Origin: Arthrobacter sp. Soil764
GTDB lineage: Bacteria; Actinomycetota; Actinomycetes; Actinomycetales; Micrococcaceae
Assembly: GCF_001428075.1 (NCBI RefSeq)
Contig: NZ_LMSI01000003.1
Location: 62,001 to 126,000, forward strand
DNA length: 64,000 nt
Reading direction: 5' to 3'
Part shown: in pieces, positions 43,340 through 52,078 of the stretch
How positions within the stretch are numbered: position 1 is the first letter of the stretch
How the letters are laid out: each line of letters begins with the position of its first letter
Program-made: the position numbers and the translations under genes
The notes under the pieces: generated by a model
What the model saw: the letters and a program-made list of their open reading frames with translations, nothing else
The model's database searches: none
Told to the model about the DNA's origin: nothing

Positions 43340-43945
43340 ATGACCATTGCCCACGAAGAAGCGGTTATCGATTCGGCAGCCGTGGACGCCATCTTCGCCC
43401 AGGCCCGCACTGCCAACTCCTTCACCGGCGAGGTGACCGACGAGCAGGCCCAGGCCATCTACGAGCTCACCAAGTTCGGCCCCACCGCCTTCAACTCCCA
43501 GCCGCTGCGCGTCACCTACGTCCGCTCGCCGGAGGCCCGGGCCACCCTGGTGGACGCGCTGTCCCGCGGCAACCAGGCCAAGACCGCCTCGGCTCCGCTC
43601 GTGGCCATCCTCAGCTACGACACCGACTGGGCCGGCAAGTGGGACGACTTCCTCCCCGGCTACAACGCCCCCAAGGCGATGTACGACGCCGACCCGGAAC
43701 TCGCCGCCGCCACGGGCAACAACAACGCCCACCTGCAGGCGGGCTACTTCATCCTGGCCGTCCGCTCGCTCGGGTTCGCCGCAGGCCCCATGACCGGCGC
43801 CGACTTCGCCGCGATCGACGCCGCCTTCTTCCCGGGCGGCGACCAGAAGAGCTTCCTGGTGGTCAATATCGGCCAGCCGGCCGCCGACGCCTGGGGCGAG
43901 GCAAAACCCAAGTTCTCCTACGACGAGGCTGTCCGCACCGTCTAG
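43340..43945 (+). CDS. rutE: RutE-like nitroreductase-family protein (malonic semialdehyde reductase)
   Basis: 201 aa with GAAAGG 8 nt upstream. Nitroreductase fold with FMN motifs: ARTANSF (~22), KFGPTAFNSQPLRV (~50-63) and AVRSLGFAAGPMTGAD (~139). The sequence corresponds to the HadB/RutE subfamily, which reduces malonic semialdehyde to 3-hydroxypropionate in the Rut uracil-degradation pathway, or acts as a quinone/nitro reductase. Divergent from a uracil permease, consistent with pyrimidine use; the rest of the Rut pathway is not here. Confidence 0.88.
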   Translation: MTIAHEEAVIDSAAVDAIFAQARTANSFTGEVTDEQAQAIYELTKFGPTAFNSQPLRVTYVRSPEARATLVDALSRGNQAKTASAPLVAILSYDTDWAGKWDDFLPGYNAPKAMYDADPELAAATGNNNAHLQAGYFILAVRSLGFAAGPMTGADFAAIDAAFFPGGDQKSFLVVNIGQPAADAWGEAKPKFSYDEAVRTV

Positions 43946-43950
43946 CACCC

Positions 43951-44078
43951 GACGCCCGCTCACTTTTGGCGGTCTTTCGGCAGACGCCCGCTCACACGGT
44001 GAGCGGGCGTCTGCTGTTTCTCTGCGTAATGTGAGCGGGGGTGTGACCATCACGTGTCAAAAGTGAGCGGGCGTCTGC
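43951..44078. repeat. Nested palindromic repeat block (GACGCCCGCTCAC)
   Basis: Four full copies of GACGCCCGCTCAC: two direct (43951-43963, 43983-43995) and two inverted (43999-44011, 44063-44075), plus a degenerate fifth copy at 44031-44043. The central pair forms a perfect 16-bp hairpin with a 3-nt loop (43980-44014); the outer pair extends to 18 bp (43951-43968 with 44058-44075). The block lies between rutE and the 2H gene. Confidence 0.85.
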
Positions 44079-44102
44079 TGGGGCGGGTGGGAGACTGGGC
44101 GT

Positions 44103-44612
44103 ATGCCCGTGCGGAACCTGATCTTTGTGGCCTTCGTCGAACCGGTTGCTGCCAGCCAGGTTTTTCCACGGACGGAGTGGCCGCTGCACATCACGTTGGT
44201 GAGGTTCGACGCCGCCACCACAGATGGCGCCGACGTCGCCGACAGCATCGCCGGGCTGGCGGCGCCGCACGCCCAAGCAGCCCTTGGGGCCCCGCTGGCG
44301 GTGGGGGAGCATGCGGGGTTTGGGCGCAACGGCTCCGTCCTCGTCAACCTCATCAAGCCGCAACCGGACCTCCAAAGGCTGCATGAGGGTCTCGTCGAGG
44401 CAGTCGACGCCCTCGGCGGCAGGATCCTGACGCCGGCGCACACGCGCGCAGGCTACCGGCCCCACGTCTCGCACCACGGCAGCAAGCGCCTCCACCCGGG
44501 CGACGCCGTCGTGCTTGACCGCGTCGCCCTGGTGGACATGGCTCCCGGCGGGGACCACACCACCAGGTGCGTCCTCCGGCTGTGGAGCCAGGAGCCTTCC
44601 CGGCAGGGCTAG
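44103..44612 (+). CDS. 2H phosphoesterase superfamily protein (2'-5' RNA ligase-like)
   Basis: 169 aa. Two His-x-Thr/Ser motifs: LHITLV (~29-34) and RPHVSHH (~120-126), the catalytic pair of LigT/2'-5' RNA ligase-like phosphoesterases. They act on 2',3'-cyclic phosphates or related nucleotides. The beta-strand pattern around the motifs matches the fold. It lies directly after the palindromic repeat block and converges with phosphoglucomutase, overlapping its end by 4 nt. Confidence 0.88.
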   Translation: MPVRNLIFVAFVEPVAASQVFPRTEWPLHITLVRFDAATTDGADVADSIAGLAAPHAQAALGAPLAVGEHAGFGRNGSVLVNLIKPQPDLQRLHEGLVEAVDALGGRILTPAHTRAGYRPHVSHHGSKRLHPGDAVVLDRVALVDMAPGGDHTTRCVLRLWSQEPSRQG

Positions 44613-46273
44613 GCGATGACGCTGTCCACCAGTGCCTTGGCCTCCGCCTGCACCTGCTTCAGGTGCTCCTCGCCCTTGAAGGACTCGGCGTAGATCTTGT
44701 ACACGTCCTCGGTGCCGGAGGGGCGGGCCGCGAACCAGGCGTTCTCGGTGACCACCTTCAGGCCGCCGATGGCCGCGCCGTTGCCCGGTGCCTCGGTGAG
44801 CTTGGCCGTGATCGTCTCGCCGGCCAGTTCCGTGGCGGTGACATCCGACGGCGACAGCTTGCCGAGTGCGGCCTTCTGCTCCCGGGTGGCTGCGGCGTCG
44901 ATCCGCGCGTAGACGGGGGCGCCGAACTGGTCCGTCAGCCCCTTGTACAGCTGCGACGGGGAGCTGCCGGTGACCGCTGTGATCTCCGAGGCCAGCAGAG
45001 CCAGCAGGATGCCGTCCTTGTCAGTGGTCCAGACGCTGCCGTCCAGCTTGTTGAAGGAGGCGCCCGCGGACTCCTCGCCGCCAAACGCGCCTTCACCGGA
45101 GAGCAGGCCGGGGACGAACCACTTGAAGCCAACGGGAACCTCAACGAGCTTGCGGCCCAGGCTCTCGGCCACGCGGTCGATGATCGAGGAGGACACCAGG
45201 GTCTTGCCGATCACGGAGGCGGGGTTCCAGCCGCTGCGGTTGCGGTAGAGGTAGTCGATGGCGACGGCAAGGTAGTGGTTGGGGTTCATCAACCCGCCGT
45301 CCGGGGTGACGATGCCGTGGCGGTCGGCGTCGGCGTCGTTGCCCGTGGCTACATCGAACGCGGGCTGGCCGGAGGCTGCGGCGTCGGACATCCGCTGGAT
45401 CAGCGAGGCCATGGCCGACGGCGACGAGCAGTCCATGCGGATCTTCTCGTCCCAGTCCAGGGTCATGAAGGCCCACTGCGGGTCAACCGTCGGGTTCACC
45501 ACGGTGAGGTCCAGGTGGTGGCGCTCACCGATTTCGCCCCAGTAGTCCACGGACGCCCCGCCCATGGGGTCGGCGCCGATCCGGACGCCGGCATTGCGGA
45601 TGGCGTCCAGGTTCAGGACGGACGGAAGGTCGTCCACGTAGCTGCTCAGGAAGTCGAATTTGCCCGTGGTGTCTGCGGCCTGGGCCTCAGCCAGCGGGAT
45701 CCGCTTCACGCCGCGCAGCCCGTTTTCCAGCAGTTCGTTGGCCCGGTTGGCGATCCAGCCGGTGGCGTCCGAGTCCGCCGGGCCGCCATGCGGGGGGTTG
45801 TACTTGAAGCCGCCGTCGCCCGGTGGGTTGTGGCTGGGAGTCACCACGATGCCGTCGGCCTGCGGGGCCCCGGGCGCCGCCTTCCGGTTGTACGTCAGGA
45901 TGGCGTGGCTCAAAGCCGGGGTGGGGGTGTAGCCATGCCTGGCGTCGACGAGGACCTGTACACCGTTGGCGGCGAGCACCTCCAGGGCGGAGTTCTGTGC
46001 GGGCTCGCTCAGTGCGTGGGTGTCCTTGGCCAGGAACAGCGGGCCGGTGACGCCCTGGGCGGCACGGTATTCCACGATTGCCTGGGTGATGGCCACGATG
46101 TGCTGTTCGTTAAATGACGCCTTGAGGCTGGAACCCCGGTGCCCCGAAGTGCCAAACACCACGCGCTGGCCGGGATCACCCAGGTCCGGCGCAATGTCGT
46201 AATACGCGTCAAGGAGCGCAGTGATGTCAACAAGGTCCTGGGGTTGGGCAACTGTGCCCGCGCGGCTAGCCAT
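44609..46273 (-). CDS. pgm: Alpha-D-glucose phosphate-specific phosphoglucomutase
   Basis: 554 aa from the ATG at 46273. [10 protein letters not shown] at ~40-49, catalytic phosphoserine Ser147 in [11 protein letters not shown], metal loop [10 protein letters not shown] (~300), sugar-binding [10 protein letters not shown] (~395) and phosphate-binding [18 protein letters not shown] (~510-527). Length matches E. coli Pgm. It interconverts glucose-1-P and glucose-6-P. The open frame extends far upstream through the NERD gene but without family sequence, so the longer reading is rejected. Confidence 0.95.
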   Translation of the reverse strand: MASRAGTVAQPQDLVDITALLDAYYDIAPDLGDPGQRVVFGTSGHRGSSLKASFNEQHIVAITQAIVEYRAAQGVTGPLFLAKDTHALSEPAQNSALEVLAANGVQVLVDARHGYTPTPALSHAILTYNRKAAPGAPQADGIVVTPSHNPPGDGGFKYNPPHGGPADSDATGWIANRANELLENGLRGVKRIPLAEAQAADTTGKFDFLSSYVDDLPSVLNLDAIRNAGVRIGADPMGGASVDYWGEIGERHHLDLTVVNPTVDPQWAFMTLDWDEKIRMDCSSPSAMASLIQRMSDAAASGQPAFDVATGNDADADRHGIVTPDGGLMNPNHYLAVAIDYLYRNRSGWNPASVIGKTLVSSSIIDRVAESLGRKLVEVPVGFKWFVPGLLSGEGAFGGEESAGASFNKLDGSVWTTDKDGILLALLASEITAVTGSSPSQLYKGLTDQFGAPVYARIDAAATREQKAALGKLSPSDVTATELAGETITAKLTEAPGNGAAIGGLKVVTENAWFAARPSGTEDVYKIYAESFKGEEHLKQVQAEAKALVDSVIA

Positions 46274-46456
46274 GGCTCCAGCATGCCAGAAGCTGGCAGG
46301 AGTCCAAACGACCCGCCCAAAATCCGGACCCTGTGACACGCCAATGACGCCATTAACCAAGTAGTCCACCTGAGTACACCGCCCGAAAGTACCTATATAC
46401 CCGGCATTAAGCGCCCTGCTACCTTTCAAAAAATTCCACGAAAACAACCGAAAGAA

Positions 46457-46488
46457 ACGGACGACGGCGGGCCGCCGCCGTCGTCCGT
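46457..46488 (+). promoter_or_regulatory. 14-bp hairpin in the leader of the NERD gene
   Basis: Perfect 14-bp stem (12-bp core GGACGACGGCGG / CCGCCGTCGTCC) with a GCCG loop, ending 23 nt before the ATG at 46512. The rest of the 238-bp region between pgm and this gene shows only an AT-rich TATATA-like promoter patch at ~46393-46398. Confidence 0.6.
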
Positions 46489-46511
46489 CCGGCAAGAAAC
46501 GGGGACGTCCA

Positions 46512-47456
46512 ATGGGGGCAGGAGACGGGGCAGCGGAGCAGTCCAGGCTGGCTGCCGAGCGCGTTGCGAGGCTGAAGCGCCAACTCGACCAGGCGGAGCG
46601 TTCCACGAGGGCGTGGGACGCCGGCGCGGTAGGCGAGCGGGTGGTGGCCGAGAAGCTCAGTGAACTGGTCCCGCGGGGTTGGTACGTGCTCCACGACGTC
46701 CACTGGCCGGGCCGGCCCAAGGCGAACCTCGACCACGTCCTGGTGGGCCCCGGCGGCGTGGTGGTGGTCGATTCAAAGAACTGGACCGGCGAGGTGCGGG
46801 TGGCGTCCGGGGTGCTGTGGCAGGGCAGGTTTGCGCGCACCCAGGCAGTGGAAGGAGCCCTGGCCCAGTGCGCAGCGGTGGCCTCGGTGCTGGCTCCGCC
46901 GCACCGCCGGCTGGTGCGTCCACTCATCTGCATGTCCGCGCAACCTGATCTTTTCGGGGTGACGGACTCCGATGTTGCCGTGGCGGGTTCGCAGCGGGTG
47001 GTCGGCGCCATCGATTCGCTGCCGGCAGTCCTCGACCAGCAAACCGTGGTGGGCCTGTACGCGCATCTGGGCCAGCAGCTCACCCATGAGCAGGAGCCAG
47101 GCATCACAGCCCTGCGCAGCGTGCGGCCGGGAACCGTGGTGCGTCCCGCAGGAGCATTGCCGCCTGCCGGCCCTGCGGCACGTCCGCGGGAGAAACCAGG
47201 ATCCGGGGACGGGACGGGCCGCAGCCAAAGCGTGGCGCGGCACCCCGCGGGCCGTGCCCTTCCCCCGGGAGCTACGAAGTCAGGGCAGCCCAGACGGCAG
47301 GGGGCGGGAACGCGGGCAGGGTCGTCGGCAGGACCGGGGCACCGCGGAAAAAACGGCAAGGCCCAGCAGCACGGCGGTACCAGCGGAGGAAAGCTTGCCC
47401 TGCTGGCGGCCTTCGTCATTTTTGCCGTCTATATCCTGCCCTACTTGGGCCGTTAG
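46512..47456 (+). CDS. NERD-domain protein with C-terminal membrane anchor
   Basis: 314 aa. A coiled-coil N-terminus (~10-35) leads into a NERD domain ([27 protein letters not shown], ~37-62; [24 protein letters not shown], ~71-94), a nuclease-related fold whose D...DSKxW pattern resembles PD-(D/E)xK enzymes. A long Pro/Gly/Arg linker (~200-295) ends in one membrane helix ([18 protein letters not shown]). Function unknown; DNA-related roles are inferred for the family. It overlaps the convergent lysG by 41 bp. Confidence 0.88.
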   Translation: MGAGDGAAEQSRLAAERVARLKRQLDQAERSTRAWDAGAVGERVVAEKLSELVPRGWYVLHDVHWPGRPKANLDHVLVGPGGVVVVDSKNWTGEVRVASGVLWQGRFARTQAVEGALAQCAAVASVLAPPHRRLVRPLICMSAQPDLFGVTDSDVAVAGSQRVVGAIDSLPAVLDQQTVVGLYAHLGQQLTHEQEPGITALRSVRPGTVVRPAGALPPAGPAARPREKPGSGDGTGRSQSVARHPAGRALPPGATKSGQPRRQGAGTRAGSSAGPGHRGKNGKAQQHGGTSGGKLALLAAFVIFAVYILPYLGR

Positions 47457-48342
47457 CCTCCGGCGCATCTCCCGGCAGCAGCCGCTCTTTGGATGCGGCG
47501 CGGACTGCAGCGGTCATCCGGTTGAGCCTGTCTGAATCGAGGGTCCAGGCCTGCCAGTAAAGAGCTACATCCTGGTGTGCGCCGTCCTCAAGCCGGACCA
47601 GGGCGCCCGACTCCAGCTCATCCATCAGCTGGAGTTCCGGAATCATTCCCCAGCCCAGGCCGGCTTTAACCGCCGCGAGGAATCCCTGGGAGGACGGGAC
47701 AGTGTGCGTGGGAGGGGGCTGCCGCAGGGGCTTCCCGGTGAGCAGCTGCTGCTGCAGGTTGTCCTTTGTGTTGAATTTCAGGACGGGCATTGCGGCCCAG
47801 TCCACGCCCCCGGAGGCGGAGAACCGGCGGTGCAGCGCCGGGGTGGCCACCGGGACGTACCGCATGGAGCCCAACAGTTCCACCCGGCACCCGCTGACCG
47901 GGACGGGATCCGACGTCACGGCGCCCATGACCTCGCCCTCGCGCAGCAGTTGGCTGCTGTAGCCCTGGTCCTCAACGTGGAGATCGAGGGCAGAGTCCTC
48001 CCATCCGGCGGCCTGCTGCAGGACGGGGACAAACCAGGTGGCCAGCGAATCCGCGTTGACGGCCACCGGCAGGTGCGCCCGGGCAGCGCTGCCTGAGCCC
48101 AGGGCTGCCGACGTCTCCGCCTCCAGCACCTGCACCTGGCGGGCCATCCGGAGCAGCAGCGCGCCGGCGTCGGTGGCCGTGCACGGCAACTTTCTTCGCA
48201 CCAGGACCTGGCCTACCGAGGCTTCCAGGGCCTTGATCCGCTGGCTGACCGCGGAGGGCGTAATGCGGAGCAGATCCGCCGCTGCCTCAAACGTTCCTTC
48301 ATCAATAACAGCCACCAAAGCCCTCAGATGCTCAAAGTTCAT
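47416..48342 (-). CDS. lysG: LysG/ArgP-type LysR regulator of lysine/arginine export
   Basis: 308 aa. N-terminal [43 protein letters not shown]. ArgP/LysG relatives activate the divergent lysE exporter in response to basic amino acids; the adjacent lysE gene and 70-bp intergenic region fit this. A -10 box TAGAAT lies exactly 6 nt before the ATG, so the mRNA is probably leaderless. The 3' end overlaps the NERD gene. Confidence 0.93.
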   Translation of the reverse strand: MNFEHLRALVAVIDEGTFEAAADLLRITPSAVSQRIKALEASVGQVLVRRKLPCTATDAGALLLRMARQVQVLEAETSAALGSGSAARAHLPVAVNADSLATWFVPVLQQAAGWEDSALDLHVEDQGYSSQLLREGEVMGAVTSDPVPVSGCRVELLGSMRYVPVATPALHRRFSASGGVDWAAMPVLKFNTKDNLQQQLLTGKPLRQPPPTHTVPSSQGFLAAVKAGLGWGMIPELQLMDELESGALVRLEDGAHQDVALYWQAWTLDSDRLNRMTAAVRAASKERLLPGDAPEANGPSRAGYRRQK

Positions 48343-48348
48343 GAAGCT

Positions 48349-48354
48349 ATTCTA
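48349..48354 (-). promoter_or_regulatory. -10 box of a leaderless lysG mRNA
   Basis: Minus-strand TAGAAT, 6 nt, ATG. Confidence 0.6.
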
Positions 48355-48412
48355 ATGAATGCGTAGTATCCTTTATTTGCCTACAGGAGGAGCTAAACCT
48401 ACCGTCATAGCT

Positions 48413-49009
48413 ATGTGGACTGCAGGAATAACGGGAATGCTCACCGGGATGGCGCTGATCGTGGCGATCGGGGCCCAAAATGCCTTCGTGCTCCGCCAGG
48501 GCATCCGGCGGGAGTACGTCGGGGCGGTGGTGGCTGTCTGCATGGCCGGCGACGCCGTGCTGATCGTGGGCGGCACCGCGGGCATCGGGGCCCTGGTCAC
48601 CCGGTTCCCCGAGGCCCTGGAAGTGCTGCGCTGGGCCGGAGCGGCCTACCTTCTGTGGTTCGCGGTACGGTCCTTCATGGCGGCGGCGAAACCCTCGGCT
48701 TTGGCGGAACAGGGGCCCAGGTCGAAGAATTCGGTGATCGCCACAACGGCGGCCCTGACCTTCCTGAACCCGCATGTCTACCTGGACACCGTGGTGCTGG
48801 TGGGCAGCCTTGCCAACCAGCAGGGCCCCGACCTGCGGTGGATCTTCGCCTCGGGCGCGGTCACCGGTAGCGTGGTGTGGTTCTCCGCCCTGGGGTACGG
48901 GGCAAGGGCGCTCGCGGGAGTACTCAGCAGCACCCGCACCTGGCGCTGGATTGATGCGGCCATCGGCATACTGATGCTGATCTTGGCGGTCCGCCTGGTC
49001 CTGCACTGA
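48413..49009 (+). CDS. lysE: LysE family amino-acid exporter
   Basis: 198 aa from the ATG at 48413. Five to six membrane helices; the LysE signature GMLTGMALIVAIGAQNAFVLRQGI (~8-31) and a LTFLNPHVYLDTV motif (~118) match the L-lysine/L-arginine exporter of corynebacteria. The start is uncertain: an AGGAGGAG lies 20 nt upstream without a nearby start, and an in-frame ATG at 48359 would add 18 residues. Divergent from lysG. Confidence 0.92.
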   Translation: MWTAGITGMLTGMALIVAIGAQNAFVLRQGIRREYVGAVVAVCMAGDAVLIVGGTAGIGALVTRFPEALEVLRWAGAAYLLWFAVRSFMAAAKPSALAEQGPRSKNSVIATTAALTFLNPHVYLDTVVLVGSLANQQGPDLRWIFASGAVTGSVVWFSALGYGARALAGVLSSTRTWRWIDAAIGILMLILAVRLVLH

Positions 49010-49043
49010 AGTAGGCTGGAGCCAGATTCGCAGGGGAGAAACC

Positions 49044-49508
49044 ATGAGTAACCAGCCATCCCAGAGACCTGACTACCAGCGTGACGGTTCGCCGTGGCCC
49101 AGCTACCAGCCCCCGCCCCAATATGGGCAGGCGTCCTCCAGTGGCCAACCCCAGTATGGCCGGGCGCCATACAGCCAGGCACAGTACGGCCAGCCCCAGT
49201 TCGGGCAGCAGCAGTACTTTGGCCAGGGGTCGTACTACGGCCGGCCGGTGGAAGCGAAGACCTTGAGCATTGCGAGCATGGTGTGCGGCATTGCGTCGGT
49301 CCTGATGGGCTGGCTGCTCCTGCCGCAGTTTGCCGCCATCATCACTGGCCACCTGGCCCTCCGACGCGAACCCTCAAGCAGGGGAATGTCCATCACCGGC
49401 CTGGTGCTGGGCTACCTGTGCCTCCTGGGCTACGGGGCCCTCTGGCTGCTGCTCATCGTCGGCCTGGCCGTCGCCGGCACCGCCGGTTCGAATACCGGCA
49501 CTTTCTAG
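49044..49508 (+). CDS. DUF4190 membrane protein
   Basis: 154 aa with AGGGGAG before the ATG. A Gln/Tyr/Pro/Gly-rich cytoplasmic N-terminus (~1-68, repeats like QYGQPQFGQ) precedes two membrane helices (~75-95, 112-140) with the DUF4190 pattern LSIASMVCGIASVLMG...GHLALRREPSSRGMSITGLVLGYL. The role of these actinobacterial proteins is not established. Confidence 0.85.
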   Translation: MSNQPSQRPDYQRDGSPWPSYQPPPQYGQASSSGQPQYGRAPYSQAQYGQPQFGQQQYFGQGSYYGRPVEAKTLSIASMVCGIASVLMGWLLLPQFAAIITGHLALRREPSSRGMSITGLVLGYLCLLGYGALWLLLIVGLAVAGTAGSNTGTF

Positions 49509-49593
49509 CCCTGCCTGCCCGGGCAGGCGATGGCGACGGCGGCCCGGGCACCTGTGCGACACGGGGCACCCGGGCGCGGACCGCCGTCGTGCC

Positions 49594-51036
49594 TTATCCG
49601 TTCACTGCAACGGCCGGCGTCTCGGCCGGATTCTCCGGGTAGATCGTTTGCGCCGGCGCGCGGTTGGTGGCCCTGGCCCACGGGTAGTAGATGGCAAGGG
49701 TGGCCACGATGCCCACGAGCCAGGAGATGTCCGCGCCGCCCAGCAGTTTGGTGACGGGCCCGGTGTACAGGGCCTGGGCCAGGAACGGGACCTGGATCAC
49801 GACGCCGATTCCATAGGAAACCAGGGCGGCGACGTTCCAGCGGCCGTAACGGCCGTCCGGGTTGTATAGGGCGGGGATGTCGAGGCGGTCCCGCGAGATC
49901 TTGTAGTAGTCCACCAGGTTGATAACCGACCACGGCGTGAACACCATGAGCAGCAGGAGAACGAAGTTCTTGAACAGGTTCAGGAAATCCTTGCTGGCAA
50001 AGAGTGCGATGAGCACGCTGGCACCAATCACCGCAACGATGAAGGCAATCCGCACGGCCTTGGAGACAGTATCCCTGCGGTTGACGGCGGTGCTGATGGT
50101 CACGCCGCACATAAACGCGCCGTAGGCATTGAGGCAGTTCACCGTCAGCTTGCCGGTGACGATCATCAGATAGATGAAGACGGCGATCAGGCCGCCGCCG
50201 GCGAGGTCGCCCATGTAGCCCACCTGGTTCTTCAGGAAGTCCCCGCCCAGCTTTGCGGCGGAGAGGCCGCCGGCCAGGGCGCCCAGGGTCATGGCCCACT
50301 GCGCGCCACCCACAGAGCCGGCGAAGGTGTACCAGAAGGTCTTCCGTTCCGAGGTGTCCGCGGGCAGGTAACGGGAGTAGTCGGCAACATAGGGGCCGAA
50401 GGTAAGCTGCCAGCCGGCGCCCAGGGCAACGGCGGTGAGGAAGGTGGGCCACTCAAAGCCCTTGACCATCATTACCTGAGTGACGTCGAACTTGGTGGCA
50501 ACGGCAACCGTCAGGTACAGGAAGCCCGTCAGCCCCAGCACGGTGGCGATCCGGCCCAGTGCGTGGATGTATTTGTAGCCCAGGATGGCCAGCAGTGCTG
50601 TTGCGGCACCGAAGATGAGGATTCCGACGGCGGGCGCGTCCACTCCCAGCATGAGGTTGATCGCCTGCCCCGACAGGACGGTGCCGGTGGAGGCGAATCC
50701 GACGTACATCAGGATGACCAGCACCAGCGGAATCACAGCCCCGTAGACGCCGAACTGGGCGCGGCTGGAGATCATTTGCGGCAAGCCCAGCTTTGGGCCC
50801 TGCGCTGAGTGGAGGGCCATGACGGCGCCGCCCAGCACGTTCCCTGCCAACAGGCCAACAATGGCCCAGAAGGCGTCCGCACCGAACACCACGGCCAGAG
50901 CGCCGTCCACGATGGCGGTGATTTGGGCATTAGCGCCAAACCACAGGGTGAACTGGCCGCGCGGGTGGCCGTGCCGCTCGCCGGGTGGAATCATGTCGAT
51001 CGATCGTGCCTCTACGGCGGTGCTGCCTCCGGCCAT
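49594..51036 (-). CDS. NCS1 family purine/cytosine permease
   Basis: 480 aa, about 12 membrane helices. N-terminal IPPGERHGHPRGQFTLWFGANAQI is a CodB/NCS1 signature, followed by GGAVMALHSAQGPKLGLPQMISSRAQFGVYGA (~70-102). It imports cytosine, purines or related compounds by proton or sodium symport. No cytosine deaminase is adjacent, so the substrate remains open. The 210 bp upstream hold only a 10-bp tandem duplication (GGGCATTACA twice, 51171-51190) and no gene. Confidence 0.9.
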   Translation of the reverse strand: MAGGSTAVEARSIDMIPPGERHGHPRGQFTLWFGANAQITAIVDGALAVVFGADAFWAIVGLLAGNVLGGAVMALHSAQGPKLGLPQMISSRAQFGVYGAVIPLVLVILMYVGFASTGTVLSGQAINLMLGVDAPAVGILIFGAATALLAILGYKYIHALGRIATVLGLTGFLYLTVAVATKFDVTQVMMVKGFEWPTFLTAVALGAGWQLTFGPYVADYSRYLPADTSERKTFWYTFAGSVGGAQWAMTLGALAGGLSAAKLGGDFLKNQVGYMGDLAGGGLIAVFIYLMIVTGKLTVNCLNAYGAFMCGVTISTAVNRRDTVSKAVRIAFIVAVIGASVLIALFASKDFLNLFKNFVLLLLMVFTPWSVINLVDYYKISRDRLDIPALYNPDGRYGRWNVAALVSYGIGVVIQVPFLAQALYTGPVTKLLGGADISWLVGIVATLAIYYPWARATNRAPAQTIYPENPAETPAVAVNG

Positions 51037-51246
51037 GGCCTAACTCCTCAGTGATGGAAAGCGTAGTGTCCATCACACCGGGTTTGGTTCTTCGTCTACA
51101 CCCGTAACGGATTCCTGCTGTCCGGGAAACCAGACACCCCGGCGTGTCGCGTAGAAAAGTCCCTCCGGATGGGCATTACAGGGCATTACAGGGGGACTGG
51201 TCCACAAGGCGGGGAGTTGCCTCCCGCGAGAGCGGCTTGCCGGCGC

Positions 51247-51945
51247 CTAGCGGAGCAGTTCCACGTCCGAGACAAGCTCGATGTGCGCCAGCATGGCGCT
51301 CGCGGCCGCTTCCGGGTCCTGGGCGCGGACGGCATCGGCGATCTTCCGGTGCGATGCCAGGGACTGCTCAGGCCGGCCGGGCTGGCCCAGGGACTCCATC
51401 CGGGTTTCCAGGATCATCTCGGCAATGAAGGCCATCAGCTGTGCCAGGACTGAGGAATGTGCCGCCGCGGTGATGGCCTGGTGGAACAGCTCATCGCCAT
51501 GGGTGCCGCGGTCGCCGTCGTTGATTTCCTTTGCCATGACGTCCAGGGCGTTGTCGATTTCGGCGAGGTCCTGCTCGGTCCGGCGTTCCGCGGCGAGGGC
51601 GGCAAGCTTTACTTCCAGGGTGCTGCGCGCTTCCACGATCTCCGGCAGCCGGCTCTGGTGTTCACGCAGCCCTTTGATGACTGATGCCACGCTGGGCCGC
51701 CGGGCCAGGACCGCGCCGGTGCCGTGCTGGACGTCGATGACGCCAAGTACCTCCAGGGCCACCAGGGCCTGGGCCAGTGTTGCGCGGGAGACCCCCAACC
51801 GTTCGGCCAGGTCGCGTTCCGCCGGCAGGAGATCCCCGGGACGAAGCTGGGCAGACTCGATGTAGGCGAGGATCTGCTCCACCAGCTGCTCGTACAGCCG
51901 TGGCCGCGTGACGCGTTCCAGGCCCAGCCGTGCTGTCTTCTCCAC
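51247..51945 (-). CDS. FadR/GntR-family (FCD) regulator
   Basis: 232 aa from a GTG at 51945, chosen for the GGGAGGG upstream; an ATG at 52008 would add 21 residues without a ribosome site. Winged HTH: RLYEQLVEQILAYIESAQLRPGDLLPAERDLAERLGVSRATLAQALVALE (~14-63), then an all-helical FCD ligand domain with conserved Asp/His metal residues (DELFHQAI ~150; HRKIADAV ~200). Divergent from the MatC/CoA-transferase operon, it is likely its repressor; a TAGAC-N5-GTCTA dyad lies in between. Confidence 0.9.
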   Translation of the reverse strand: MEKTARLGLERVTRPRLYEQLVEQILAYIESAQLRPGDLLPAERDLAERLGVSRATLAQALVALEVLGVIDVQHGTGAVLARRPSVASVIKGLREHQSRLPEIVEARSTLEVKLAALAAERRTEQDLAEIDNALDVMAKEINDGDRGTHGDELFHQAITAAAHSSVLAQLMAFIAEMILETRMESLGQPGRPEQSLASHRKIADAVRAQDPEAAASAMLAHIELVSDVELLR

Positions 51946-51999
51946 AAAGCCCTCCCTTGGGTCGTACGGAACAGAATACCTCCTCGTTCTATTGACAGA

Positions 52000-52014
52000 T
52001 AGACTCACTGTCTA
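52000..52014. promoter_or_regulatory. TAGAC-N5-GTCTA dyad between the FCD regulator and the matC-like gene
   Basis: Perfect 5-5-5 inverted repeat directly after a TTGACA (51993-51998) that can serve as -35 for the rightward operon; a repressor here would block transcription. Confidence 0.5.
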
Positions 52015-52078
52015 AGAGGCTAGTCCAGTGAGCCAGTAACTCACATCACATTCTTCTTTCCCCAACGGAGGACCAACG

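Noticed and set aside
44609..47419. 936-aa phosphoglucomutase with a 380-residue extension
   Set aside because: The extension is antisense to the NERD gene and lacks domain features; Pgm starts at 46273.
51171..51190. Tandem GGGCATTACA duplication as a start of a repeat array
   Set aside because: Only two copies with no spacer structure; probably a simple slippage duplication.
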